Part shown: piece after piece, positions 1-10,900 of the stretch
How the letters are laid out: every line of letters starts with the position of its first letter
Numbering within the stretch: the first letter of the stretch is position 1
Assembly (NCBI RefSeq): GCF_002104995.1
Contig: NW_024468250.1
Span: forward strand, 186,001 to 250,000
Direction: 5' to 3'
DNA from: Linderina pennispora
Lineage: Eukaryota > Kickxellomycota > Kickxellomycetes > Kickxellales > Kickxellaceae
DNA: 64,000 nucleotides
Notes under the pieces: generated by a model
Seen by the model: the letters and a program-made list of their open reading frames with translations, nothing else
Told to the model about the DNA's origin: nothing
Databases searched by the model: none
Position numbers and translations under genes: made by a program

Positions 1-1345
1 ACGGTGCAGGGTGTTGTCCGACAGGCGGCGGTAGGTGACCTCGGTACGCTTGTCGACCGGGTTGAACGGGAGGAAGTTGAGGACCTCGATGCCCTCGCGA
101 GCAAGCTTGGTGTCGGACAGGGACTCGACAATCGACTTGTCGATGGCATCCTGGTTCTCGATACGCGAGGCGTAGGCAGACAGCTTGAGAATACTCGTCA
201 GTGGTCAGATCGGTAGTGTAGTGCTTGACAGCCTCAGTCTTGATGGTCAGCTCGTTCAAAGTCAGGGTACCAGTCTTGTCAGAGCACAGGATGGTGACAC
301 CAGCCAGCTCCTCAATGGCCAGAGATGCGGGTCACAATAGCCTTGTGCTCGGCAAGCTGCTTGGCACCAATGGCGAGGGTCACCGACAGCACAGTGGGCA
401 TGGCAATGGGGATACCACCGATGAGCAGCACAAGCAGGTTGTTCATACCGCGGCGGTAGCGGAACCTGAAGCCCGGGTACATGACAAAGATCTCGGCAAC
501 CAGGAAAATCGCAATGGAGATGATGCAGAAGTTACCAATCTTGGCCAGCACCTGCTGCAGATGCCCGGTGCCCTCGTTGGCGCCAGCGACGAGCGAGGCA
601 GCGCGGCCGAAGAACGTGTTCAGACCAGTACCAATGACAACAGCCTCAGCCTCGCCCTGCTTGACAGTCGAGCCAGAGAAGATCTCATCTCCGGGCTCCT
701 TGCCGACGGGCAGCGACTCACCAGGTAAGGGCAGCCTGGTCGATCTTGACGTTGTTGGACACGACCATGCGCGAATCAGCGGGCACGACATCTCCAATGC
801 CGATGGCAATGATATCGCCGGGCACCAGGTTCCTTGGCCTCCATGATCTTCCACTCGCCGTCGCGCTTGACCTTGCACTGGGGAGCCAGGGCCGCCATCA
901 GGGCCTCGACGGCCTTGCCGGCGCCGCGCTCCTCGTAGTAGCCAATGCACGAGTTGCCAAGAAGCAGCAGAACGATACCGACGAAATCCTGCCAGTCAGG
1001 CGGCATGCCTTGGCCGTTGGACAGCGCAATCGCCACAAGGGCGGCAGCCTCCATGACCCACGACAGCGGGTTCCACATGAAAGACAGGAACATGAGCAGC
1101 GGGTTGACCTTCTTCTCGGGCAGCTTGTTCTCGCCGAACTTTGCCACACGGGCCTCGGCCTCGGACTGAGTCAGACCCCCGGGACCGCACTGCAGCAGCT
1201 GGAACACGAGCTTGTTGTCCATTGTCTCGAGATCGAACTTCTCCTTGTCGTAGAGATCAGAGACCGTCAGCGTGTTCGGGTCGACATTGAGCGTCGCAAC
1301 CTCGCTCGCAGGAGCGGGTGCCTTTTCGGCATCCTTGGACGACAT
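1..1345 (-). CDS. PMA1: Plasma-membrane H+-ATPase (P-type, PMA1-like), N-terminal part
   Basis: Proton pump that energises the fungal plasma membrane. The start ATG lies at 1343-1345 and the gene runs off the left edge, so only about the first 440 residues are present. Visible family marks are the N-terminal cytoplasmic region followed by the first membrane hairpin ([19 protein letters not shown]), the actuator-loop TGES motif near 715-725, and the CSDKTGTLT phosphorylation loop near 265-285 with its catalytic Asp. After that comes the start of the P domain/linker ([13 protein letters not shown]). The reading is broken four times by apparent one-base insertions near 823, 726, 325 and 190, yet protein similarity continues across each. 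I read these as sequence errors, not a pseudogene. Family assignment is very secure. Confidence 0.93.
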
Positions 1346-4300
1346 TAGATGGGCTTGGACGGGATACGCGAAAAGGGGGAGTTATGTATCAGAATATAGA
1401 GGGGTGAGGGAGGATTATATGGAATAAGAAAAGTAGAAAATATAGGTGATGGCAGATATCGGAAGCGGGAACCTGAACAACTGAATGTTTCTAATACACG
1501 CGCATATCAAGGCTTATTTCTCTTGAGGCACTCTGGGCAGAGAGGATGGCGTGAAAGAAATAAAAACTGACGGTTGTTTCCTAGAGAGGGGAGAAAAAGT
1601 TCTAGCGATATGAAAGGCCTAGCGCCAGAAGCGAGCGGGTGCCAGCAGCTTTATATTCCGGTGAGGCTGGACGGGCAGGGGAGGTTCGAGGGCACAAAGG
1701 CGCGGGATGGGTGGAACTGATTGTGCTCTGTGTGAGCAGCCATTTTTCGAATAACTTTTCTGCATTTTCGCTGATAGCCAGTTTCGCTCCTAGTGACAGT
1801 GTGATTCTTGCCAGCCCCAGACCAAATTTTTCCATAGCGTCAACACGGCTGTGCAATCTTGGGGGGGACAGGGGGGTGTCCGTTCTCGGGCTTGGATTGC
1901 GGGCTGCGACCCCTCCGAACCAATCAAGCCGCGGACTCCGTGTTTCGCAAGCCTGTTACTTTCGGGTTCCTTTCCGTAGGTTGCGCTGCTGCTGCCAGGC
2001 AGGAAGGAAAAATGCTGAATGAGAAAATCTCTTTTTTTTTCTCTCCCTTGCTCCCCCCAAAACGGACTGGCGGGTTCATTGGCCCCGACGGAACGTGGGT
2101 CACGAACCCACCCCCCAACTCGCTTCGCAAAACAGCGGTCTCCCCCTTCGTTGGACATGCCCACCGCCTGCCCGTGCTCGCCCTTTTGCTGTGCGAGATC
2201 CACTGTTGATGGTTGGGGAGTGCTGCCCAGTGTGGGAAGACTACCTCCTGCTCGTCACCGCCCGCCTGGCTGTAGAGGAGATGCGCCAGCGGCGGCGGTG
2301 CTGGCATAGCATGGCGCCGGTGGAAAAGAAAAAGCCAGCTGGCAGGCCATGATGTCTGCGGTTACGTAAGTGATGTGGAGGCAGGCGTGCCAGGAGCCAA
2401 TCGCAGGAACAATGCGCTGGGCTGTAGATTCTGCTGCTGACAGCTTTGCTGCTGCTGCTTTTGCCGTTGCCGGCAGAGACGGGGCACATTCGCATGACCG
2501 CCCATTCGCCACCCCCTCCTTTCCCGTCGGCATTTCCTGTCCACCATTGCATATGCACGGACTTTATCACTTTCTGCCCATGGGCGCATCCGACGGTGAC
2601 AAGATCGGACACGACACACCGAATTTATTTTGTATTCTGAAACAAACCATTTTGCCGCCCGTTTGCGTGCTGCCTTTGCAAAGTCCGAGAACCAGCGTGT
2701 CGCAGACAAGGCAATAGACGATCAGCCCCATACGATTTAAGGCAATAGTTCCGTCCCCCTGTTACCTGCCCAGCGACGGCTGGAGTACCGGAATCCACGC
2801 TTAGAGTCGCCGGAGGATACGCTGCAGCTGGCTGCATATTCCACCAGACTCTTCATCATAAGGGCCAGTGGCTCTCAGGCCGGCCCAGGCATGGCGGTTG
2901 GCGTGATCAGCGCAACCCCAGATATGCTGCGCTCCGAATAGACCAAGCCATCCACCAAAGACCCATCACAACCCGCCTCTTGCGTCGATTCCAGATGCCG
3001 CAATGGCTGTCCTTGTATCGATGCCTGATGCTAGCATTGGGTCTCGCTCAACAAAGTGCACATTAGCAGCGACCAGGGAGGTGGTCGTATAGACCAAATG
3101 CAAGGCGATCCGCAGCTCAAGCGGTTCCACTATTGCCACCAGCAAGCCAAATATTGCGATTCCGTGCAGACGACCACTCGCCAAAGGCACCACAAAACTG
3201 ACTAAGCACGCTCTGCGATATGCTTGCTCTTGCCCACTGGCAATACCCCCGTCTGCTCTCTGGCTTCTAGCAATTCCGAGATGAATGGATAATAGGTTCA
3301 TCCACTCCGACGGTGAATTGTTAGGACAGAAAACAAACAGCCCGCATCCATTTTGTTGGCACCAACGGACTCCCGCAGCCTAAGGGTACCTGTTCTACCT
3401 TGACGCACCACCCCCAGACCGGCACGATGGAAGCGGACATCCACTGCACGCCCTCCCCCCTGCGCGCAGCGGCATCCGCTCCTTTGTCATGCTGGTTCGC
3501 CAGAACACGGATATCACCGATCAAACCTGGTCAGAGAATGGGCGGGATGCAAAAAACAAAGTCGTTGGGACAGCCCTTTGGATGTGGCTTGGATGGGTTG
3601 GCGGCGCCCGCATGACATATGCAGGATATTGTTTGCTGCATTTTCTACACCTAGCGTCTGTGCCCCCACCGCCCGCCTGTGCCGGCAATAAGCAAGCATG
3701 CCAATTCGCTGCCCACCATCGCCCAACCAACCACCCATGCCAGAAGAAAAATACGACATTGACAGCCAGGCGCTCCAGCTGGGCCACACCGAATCGGTTG
3801 TGAATCATCAGCGCTTTCCAGCCAGTGCCCGTCGCCAGCAAAAGAAAAAACTAAAACAGTGATGCCCAGGCTAGACCACAGAAATTTTTTTGCAAAGTGA
3901 CACAATGACATCGGCTGGCCAGTGAAGAGGAGACAGCATTCGCCTTATTGCCCTCTGGGACCTGCGGACCATGGCCATCGGCGTTCAGCTCATGCGTAGC
4001 CCCATTCTGTTGGGGGACCAGGGAAGAGGAGCCAAGGCTGCCAGAGTATTGATCTGGTACCACTTTTCCTCAGGTCTGGATGCTCCCGGGTCCAGCGGCA
4101 CAATGTTTCTCCAGCAGGCGATGGGTTGCTCAGCTCGCCTCACGCTAAGGCGTGCTGGCCTGCGAAAGCAGCCCCATGCAACCCGTGCCATAGCCACGGC
4201 TGTGTCTGGGGCGAAGAGCCATCCACCAGCCTCACCACGGACGAGCTCTGGAAGAACCTTTCTCCCCCAAACGCTCGGAACTCTACAAACGCGCCAATGG

Positions 4301-6979
4301 CTGTATAGTCGCACTATGCAGTATGCCGCACCGTGCTGCGCACAATTGCCTCGCCTGCACACCCCACAGGACAGCATGTAAGCTGGCCGCGGGGTGGCTC
4401 GCTTGATTGCATAAATATGTGCGCTTCCGAGTATATGTGTACATGGGAGGTCTCTGTTGGGGGCGAGGGAGTTGCAGGACAGACGCTCACGAGGGACGAA
4501 CAGGGGGCAGGGCACGCGCACGCCCGGTCGTTTTGGAAACCCAGTTTGGAAACTATGCTACCCTATAGGAGAATTGCACATATCCCGGACATATGCCATG
4601 CGAGGTTCTGAAAAAAGTATGAGTAGGAGCGAGTTCCGCCGATGCTGACTCCGCCAATAGCAGTCACAAGCCGGTTCCGCGATCGGCGCCAAAAGCCCAC
4701 ACATCCTTTTGCTTTCACGACTGGTTGCCACATAGATCAGTGTCCACAGTAAAACAAGGCACTCGCTTGGACATGTTCACAGTGCCCAATTGATGTACTG
4801 GCGGCGGTGCTCGGAACGGCAGATACAGGACAGACGATACACAACACATGCAGCGCAGATGGCCAATGTTGCTGATAGGGGATTCAAGGGGGGACAACAT
4901 CTGAAACTGTTTCAGAATCATTTTGCCCCTTGCTTTTTCTGACGAATGGGACGTGCAGTTAGCTCCGGAATGAAGGGAAAAATACATGGGCAATCACTCG
5001 TTCCCAGTTTCGGCAATTATAATATCATACGCCTAGCGTCGTAGATCCAAGTGTGGCGAGCGCAAACGGACTATGCTAATGAACAGCGGGGCAAATCTCG
5101 ATGCGCTCCTGGGGCTGCGATGTGCTGGCAGCAACGCAAACAAAAACCTTTGTTGGCTGGCCAATGTACCAAATGCACCGGAGCTCGCCCCCACCAGACC
5201 GTCGCTATGGCACCAATTTCTTGTATACAGCGGAGCTGCTTGGGTCATGGGAATAGCTGTCGTCAGGGGCAAAGCTGCATAGCTGGCCGATCATTAGGTA
5301 GCTATATTGCGGTCCTTGGCGTACCCAGGCCAAGCGCTGGGTGTGAATCAGCCAAGCGCAGGCCAAGCATTGGCAACCGCTCGATGTAGAAAAAGAAATG
5401 GATGGGTGGAGCTGCCCCCTCTGTCCCTCAAAGCTAAAGCCCGCGCTGGCGCATCATATGGCCAGCACCAATCCACCATCCCCAGCGTGCATGAAATTAC
5501 ATACTGCCTGCTTCTCTTTGCGCGTTCGTGGCTTGGGCTCCCTTGTCTGGTACATGGTAAAAGTAGCGAATAGTCTTTAGAAAATGAGGGAGGGATGATT
5601 CTATTGCTGACTGTAGAACCTTCTCAACAGACACATGGGCTTCCAGCAGCATATCATCAACCATCCTCCTCCAAGGCACAGATTGTACTGCTCAAAACAG
5701 GTCACAATGACAAGCGCCATTGTGCTGCTAGATCGCACAATGGCTTCCTGGATATGTCGTGTATATATAAAACTGGGTTCTCGCCGGAATCTTCGACCTG
5801 TGCAGAGAGCACCGATTGTGACCTCTGCAGTGGTCAGTGTGTATGTTTATTTTTTGCACGAGAAACGCAGTCTGTTTTTGTTTTGTGGCCCCGAATATTC
5901 CTTCAAATATATGTCCTGGCTGCCGTATCATGGCTTGTGCATGCGCCTCTTTGATAATGGCTTTTGCTCGCTCGCCCTTTATCAGCCATTACTGCCTAAA
6001 TACCCAGCATGAATCAAGCATCTGCTTGTATTTCACCACATGCATGTGCCGGTTGTCTGGATGGCTGGGTCGGTAGGCCAGGCACGCCGAAACCCATGGA
6101 GCCCGCCGTTTCCTCCCTTTATTGCGCTTGAGGAATCAGCCGGCTGTCGGCTCAGATCATGCTATCAATCATGCTGCCGTTCTCGCCTACCTCTCCCCAT
6201 CAGCTATCAATCAGTATCGATTGCAGCAAAAAATGGCTGTGGCATTCGCTGGATCGGAAGATATTACCCAATTGGTAATGAACACTGGCTGAAATGTTTT
6301 TGCAGCCTGCCAGCAAACAAACAAGCCCGTGAAATTTGTTTTTTGGGCCGAATGCGTCCATCAGCTGAAACTCATTAATTTTCGCCATGTAATTCTGGAA
6401 TTCTGGGCCTGCAACTGCTCGGGCCCACAGTGCCACAAGGCGGACACAGACTGGCCGCTCTTGTATAACGTGCTGGCAATAGTAGCAGGCTGATGCTCCA
6501 CAGCCTGCACCAAAGCCGCCGCAGATTAATTGCTGCCTATGGCCAATCCCACTGGGCATGGCAGTCCAACGAGCTACGGAAACAGCAAGCATCTGTTCAG
6601 CATTGCTGGCATGGTTACCAAGCTACCTTGTATAACACCGCAGCTCTCCAGTGCCAAAATGTGCCGACCACTGAGGGCCGACATGCTTTGCACTTGTTTG
6701 CTGCATCGGGGAGTGGGCGAATTCCACACCATCAGCTCAAGTTGACATGCAACTAGCAAACGAGGCAATGCATTATCTGTCTGTCGCATATGCAGGGCAT
6801 CTCCTGCTTGGGTAAACCATTATGCCTGTGCGTGATCGGGGAGAGGGACTCGCTGACAAAACCAGTCCAGCCATCCGCAAATCTGATATATGGTGATTTA
6901 ATCGTTTGTTGTTTGAACTATGGTGTCTCTGTAGAGCGAACAGTCGCTTTCAGCTCCACATTTGTCAACACTGGTCAAA
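1346..6979. other. Gene-free intergenic region (about 5.6 kb)
   Basis: I find no convincing coding sequence here. The open frames are short, overlap in all six frames and carry no recognisable motif. The part next to PMA1 (1346-2100) should hold its promoter and includes T-rich and C-rich runs (2030-2060). A TATA-like run with flanking A residues lies at about 5762-5772, but no gene follows it. The length is striking because neighbouring genes are often under 200 bases apart. It could hold a non-coding transcript or decayed sequence; nothing in the bases decides this. Confidence 0.6.
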
Positions 6980-7910
6980 ATGAATACACCGAATTTCCAG
7001 GGCTTCTGCACACCCAAACGCCGGCCCGTGACGCCTGGCCGGCGCGACAACCCGCTGCCTGTCTTCAACAGCCCGGCTTCAGTACAAATCGGGCGCATGC
7101 TCACTACCCCGCATGCAAGCAGCATACGGCCACTCGAGTACGGAACGCCCAACCCGGTACTGGAGGACATGGCAGCGACAGTGTCCAGTGCGGTGGCAAC
7201 AACCAGCGAAGAGTACGAGGCGCCACGGGTCTGGTTCCAGCGCGACAAGGACCGCAAGCAGAATGACGAGTTTACCAGACGCGTAGACGAAATGGTGCAG
7301 GAGCTGAAGCGGCTGGTAAGAGAGCGCAAGGCCGAGCACGAGCGCCAGAGGGTGGACGCGGCAGAGCGCGAGGCCCGGATGCAGGCGGACATGCAGGCGT
7401 TGGAAAAGGAGGACAGCAAGATCCTGAGCGCGCTGAAGACCGAGATTAGTGCTGAGAACGAGCTGTCCAAGGCCATCAGTGGCCTGCAGATTAAGCAGCG
7501 GCAGGCAGGAGACAGGGTTGGCGAGCTGACGAAGCGCAAGGAAAGGCTGGAGGCTGAGATCAGGCGCCGCCAGGACGCCATTGACGAGAAAGCGCAGTGT
7601 GCTCGAGGGCCAGGCGGCACGCGACAAGCCCGAGCTCGACTTTTTCTCCAACACGATGGGCATCAGGATTATTAGTGACCAGGTTGATACGCTGACGGCA
7701 GTCTTCACGCAGATCTCCATGTCTGACCCGCAGCGCGAGTTCACCATCACAGTCGACTTGTCACAGCGCGAGTACAAGGTCACAGAGTACAAGCCGGCTA
7801 TTGCCAATGTGCAGACCCATGTCGACTGGCTTAACGCAACCAGGGACTTCTTCGGCTTCTTGAAGCGCATCCGCCACCAGTTCGCCGACCATTACAACCA
7901 GACGCTCTAG
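6980..7910 (+). CDS. SPC25: Kinetochore protein Spc25 (Ndc80 complex)
   Basis: Spc25 pairs with Spc24 and anchors the Ndc80 complex to the inner kinetochore. The ATG at 6980 is the first in-frame Met. The N-terminal ~90 residues are Pro/Thr-rich with CDK-like TP sites. Residues ~95-205 are a long charged coiled coil. The C-terminal globular domain shows the family pattern: a GIRII strand, an REFTITVDLS strand and the terminal helix LNATRDFFGFLKRIR. One base appears extra in the AAA run near 7588; without that break the coil runs straight into the globular domain. It converges with the methyltransferase gene, whose stop lies about 84 bases beyond. Assignment rests mainly on the C-terminal domain. 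Confidence 0.85.
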
Positions 7911-7993
7911 CAGTGATGTCACATCCCACCCGCTATGTAAAGCTTATATGGCGCCAGTTTGTCTTGGCAAATAATTTCTGTGGATTGTCTCGC

Positions 7994-10900
7994 CTACTTC
8001 AGCTTCATAAACACTAAATAGTACGCATGCACAATAGGCAAATGTATGTCCTCGCTATTGTCCCGACCCACTACGCACTGCTCTTGGACGAAGCTATCGC
8101 GGCTGATGACATCGTCACGCTTGCGGGCATGGCCCTGCTCGACAACGACAATGAACTCCTTGAGCCTCAGGCGGATCTCGCCCACGGCGCTCTGGACATC
8201 CTCGAGCACCAGCATGCCCATCGGCCACAGCTTGCCGTTCTCGTCACGCACATCCTGCACACCCACAACAAGCAGGCCCGAGGGCGGCAGGCGGTGGCTG
8301 GCATCATGTGTGATTTGCACCAATGCCTGGCGGTAGTCGGCAATGTGGGCGCGCAGGAACTGGCACTCGGGGACATGCGGGACGACGATGAGGCCAAGCG
8401 GGGTGTCGGCGATCGGCTCACGTGCAGACTGGGCGACCATCTTGCGGTAGTGCGAGATGTCATTGGACTCCTCGCCGAGCTCCGACACGAGGCCAAGCTG
8501 CAGCAGCTGGTTGCGGTTGCGCTCGATCTGGCGCTGGCGCTCCTTCTCGTAGCTGTCGACTGACAGGAACGGCTCTTCCTCCTCAGAGTCGCTGGAGTTG
8601 GGGCTGGCCGGGCTATCGCTGGCCGTTTTTTGCACGCTGGGCATGGTGCCACGCGGATTCGCTAGCGCCAGGTCGATCTGCTCCCAGTTGGAGTTGTCGC
8701 GGCCAAAACGCTCGACCATGCGCGACATGCAGAGCTGTGGGAAGGTGTGCAGAGAGTGTGGCTCGAATGTCCATCACGCTGCCCATCACGACGCTCTTCC
8801 TGTCGATCGGTGATACAGGCACGGCACGCAACACGCGGGCACAAACGGAAACCATGCATGGACGGGCATGCTGGGCGGCAGCGGGGTTATGGAAGCCGAG
8901 GCTCGGGTCCTCCTGGTACTGCTCGGCCGTGAGATACATGCGATCGACAGCGTCCTTGGGAACCTTCCGCAACGTAGCAATGAACTCATGCGTGAACATT
9001 AGGAAATCAAACTGGACGCACAGGTAGGTTCCCAGGCCGAATGCCTGGCAGTACCGCTGGCGCTTGACCAGCAGCTCGTCGAGCTCGAAGCCGCAGTTGA
9101 TGTAGTTGCGGATGAGCTGGTAGCTGACGTGGATGTAGAAGCACTCGGCGCGGTTATCCCCAATGCCGACGGTCACGCACCTATTCATCTTTAGCAGCCG
9201 CCAGCTGTCCTCAATCACCCGACCCATCTCGCGCTGGAACTCGTCAGGACCCGGGAAGCGGCTCAGGATCGCCGTCGATGTTTGTGCTGTACAAAACACA
9301 GTCCTTGTACGGCGGGTGGGACAGAATGTGGTCGTAGCTCTCGGGCTCAGCAAAGTACTGGAGCGCCGGGCCAATCGCCCGCACACAGGTTCCGTGCGTC
9401 GCCCTGCATGATCACTGGGCGGTACTCGACGCTCATGGTAGAGTCAGGCGGGATTTGGAACGAGCAGTTGCGCTGCGACAGCGCGACGGCAGATGGATTG
9501 ATATCGACACCAATGCACTTGCGGTTCAGCAAAAAACACTCAATGGCGTCGGTCCCGCGGCCCAGGAAATTCGACAGCACGCGCTCCCCACGCGTCGTGT
9601 ACCGGAGCAGCGCCCGACGGACGGTCTGCGGCAGCCACGTGCCGTGGTAGTCTGTGCCCGAATGCGAGCCCCAGCGCGGCGCACGTCCTGGAATGTCAAA
9701 GTACGTGGAGTCGACAATCAGCGTAAACAGCATGCTGTCAGTGGGCCCGTACGAGCTCAGCCAGCCCATGCGGCTGCTGGCTGGCAGGCCAAGGCACCTA
9801 CCCGGTTAGACGACACACAGGCCTCGCGCGTGAAATAGATGCTCTGCGTATAGTCCTCGACCAGGACGCTGTGCTGCGACTCGCTGGTCGGATTGTTGCT
9901 GCCGAAGGGATTCAGTGCTACCAGCTCCAGTTCGCCTGGGTCATCGTCGTTCTCGTCGTCAATGATATCGCCGTCGTCCAGTGCCCGGATGCCGGAGCTC
10001 TTCCCGTCGGCTACACTGCGCAGAGTGTGGGCAGCGGTGAAGCAGGGCTCACACATAAGCACTCCGCCATAGCCCTTGCGCCAGCGCGGCGACTGCGTGC
10101 GACGGCAGTAGTGGCAGCGGAGAGATGCGCGAGGTAGAGCTGCTCAGCCGCTCCTTGCTTTGGGCGGCAGCGTGGGCAGCGACGTGCTCGCGGAAACACC
10201 GCTTCTTGTGCGGGTGGTTGGCCAGGGCGTCCTTGGATTCGTAGCAGATCAGACACATGTTGAACTGGGCCTCGGGCTCCGACGGACACTCGAGACAGGT
10301 CATCCACATCAGATCGTTGGCCAGATCACGTGTGCATCCCGCGCACTTCACAATATGCAGAACCGGCGGTCTTTGGATGGGTCGTCCCGGTCTTGTTGTA
10401 TCGAGCCCGCTCGCCATTGGCGTGCTTGCGGCACCAGAACAGCCGGCCATTTTCAAAGTGCTCCAGTGGCTTGTCGGTACACGCCACATGGTAGGACCGC
10501 TGGCAGCGCTCGTAGAAGCACCCGATCGACGCCCCGCGCTGCTTGCATCCAGCGCATTTGATCGTGCGCGCACGCCGCAGTGCCACAGCGACATTATACC
10601 ATTTGTTGTCCTTGGAGACTAGCACTTCGGGTGAGTACTTGGCACACGCGTAGTGGGCCCAGAACCGCTGGCGCCGGACCGAGCCGCTCTCAGTCGTCGT
10701 GGTCAGAATGAACGGCTGATTGTTGACGAACCCGCCCAATGTGTCGTCGCACGGATCGGCGTCGCCGCAGAACGCGCAGCGAGGCAGCGACTCGACGATC
10801 GACTTCTGCCTGTCTGTGTCGGCCTGGGAGTCACTAGTTTCGCCTTGGGCGTCGCTCAGGATCCGCGACCGGCCGGCAAATCGGGCAATCGGGCCGATGA

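Noticed and set aside
5635-6012. ORFs near the TATATATAAA element in the gene desert
   Set aside because: Cys/Trp/Phe-rich random-looking products in overlapping frames; no conserved motif.
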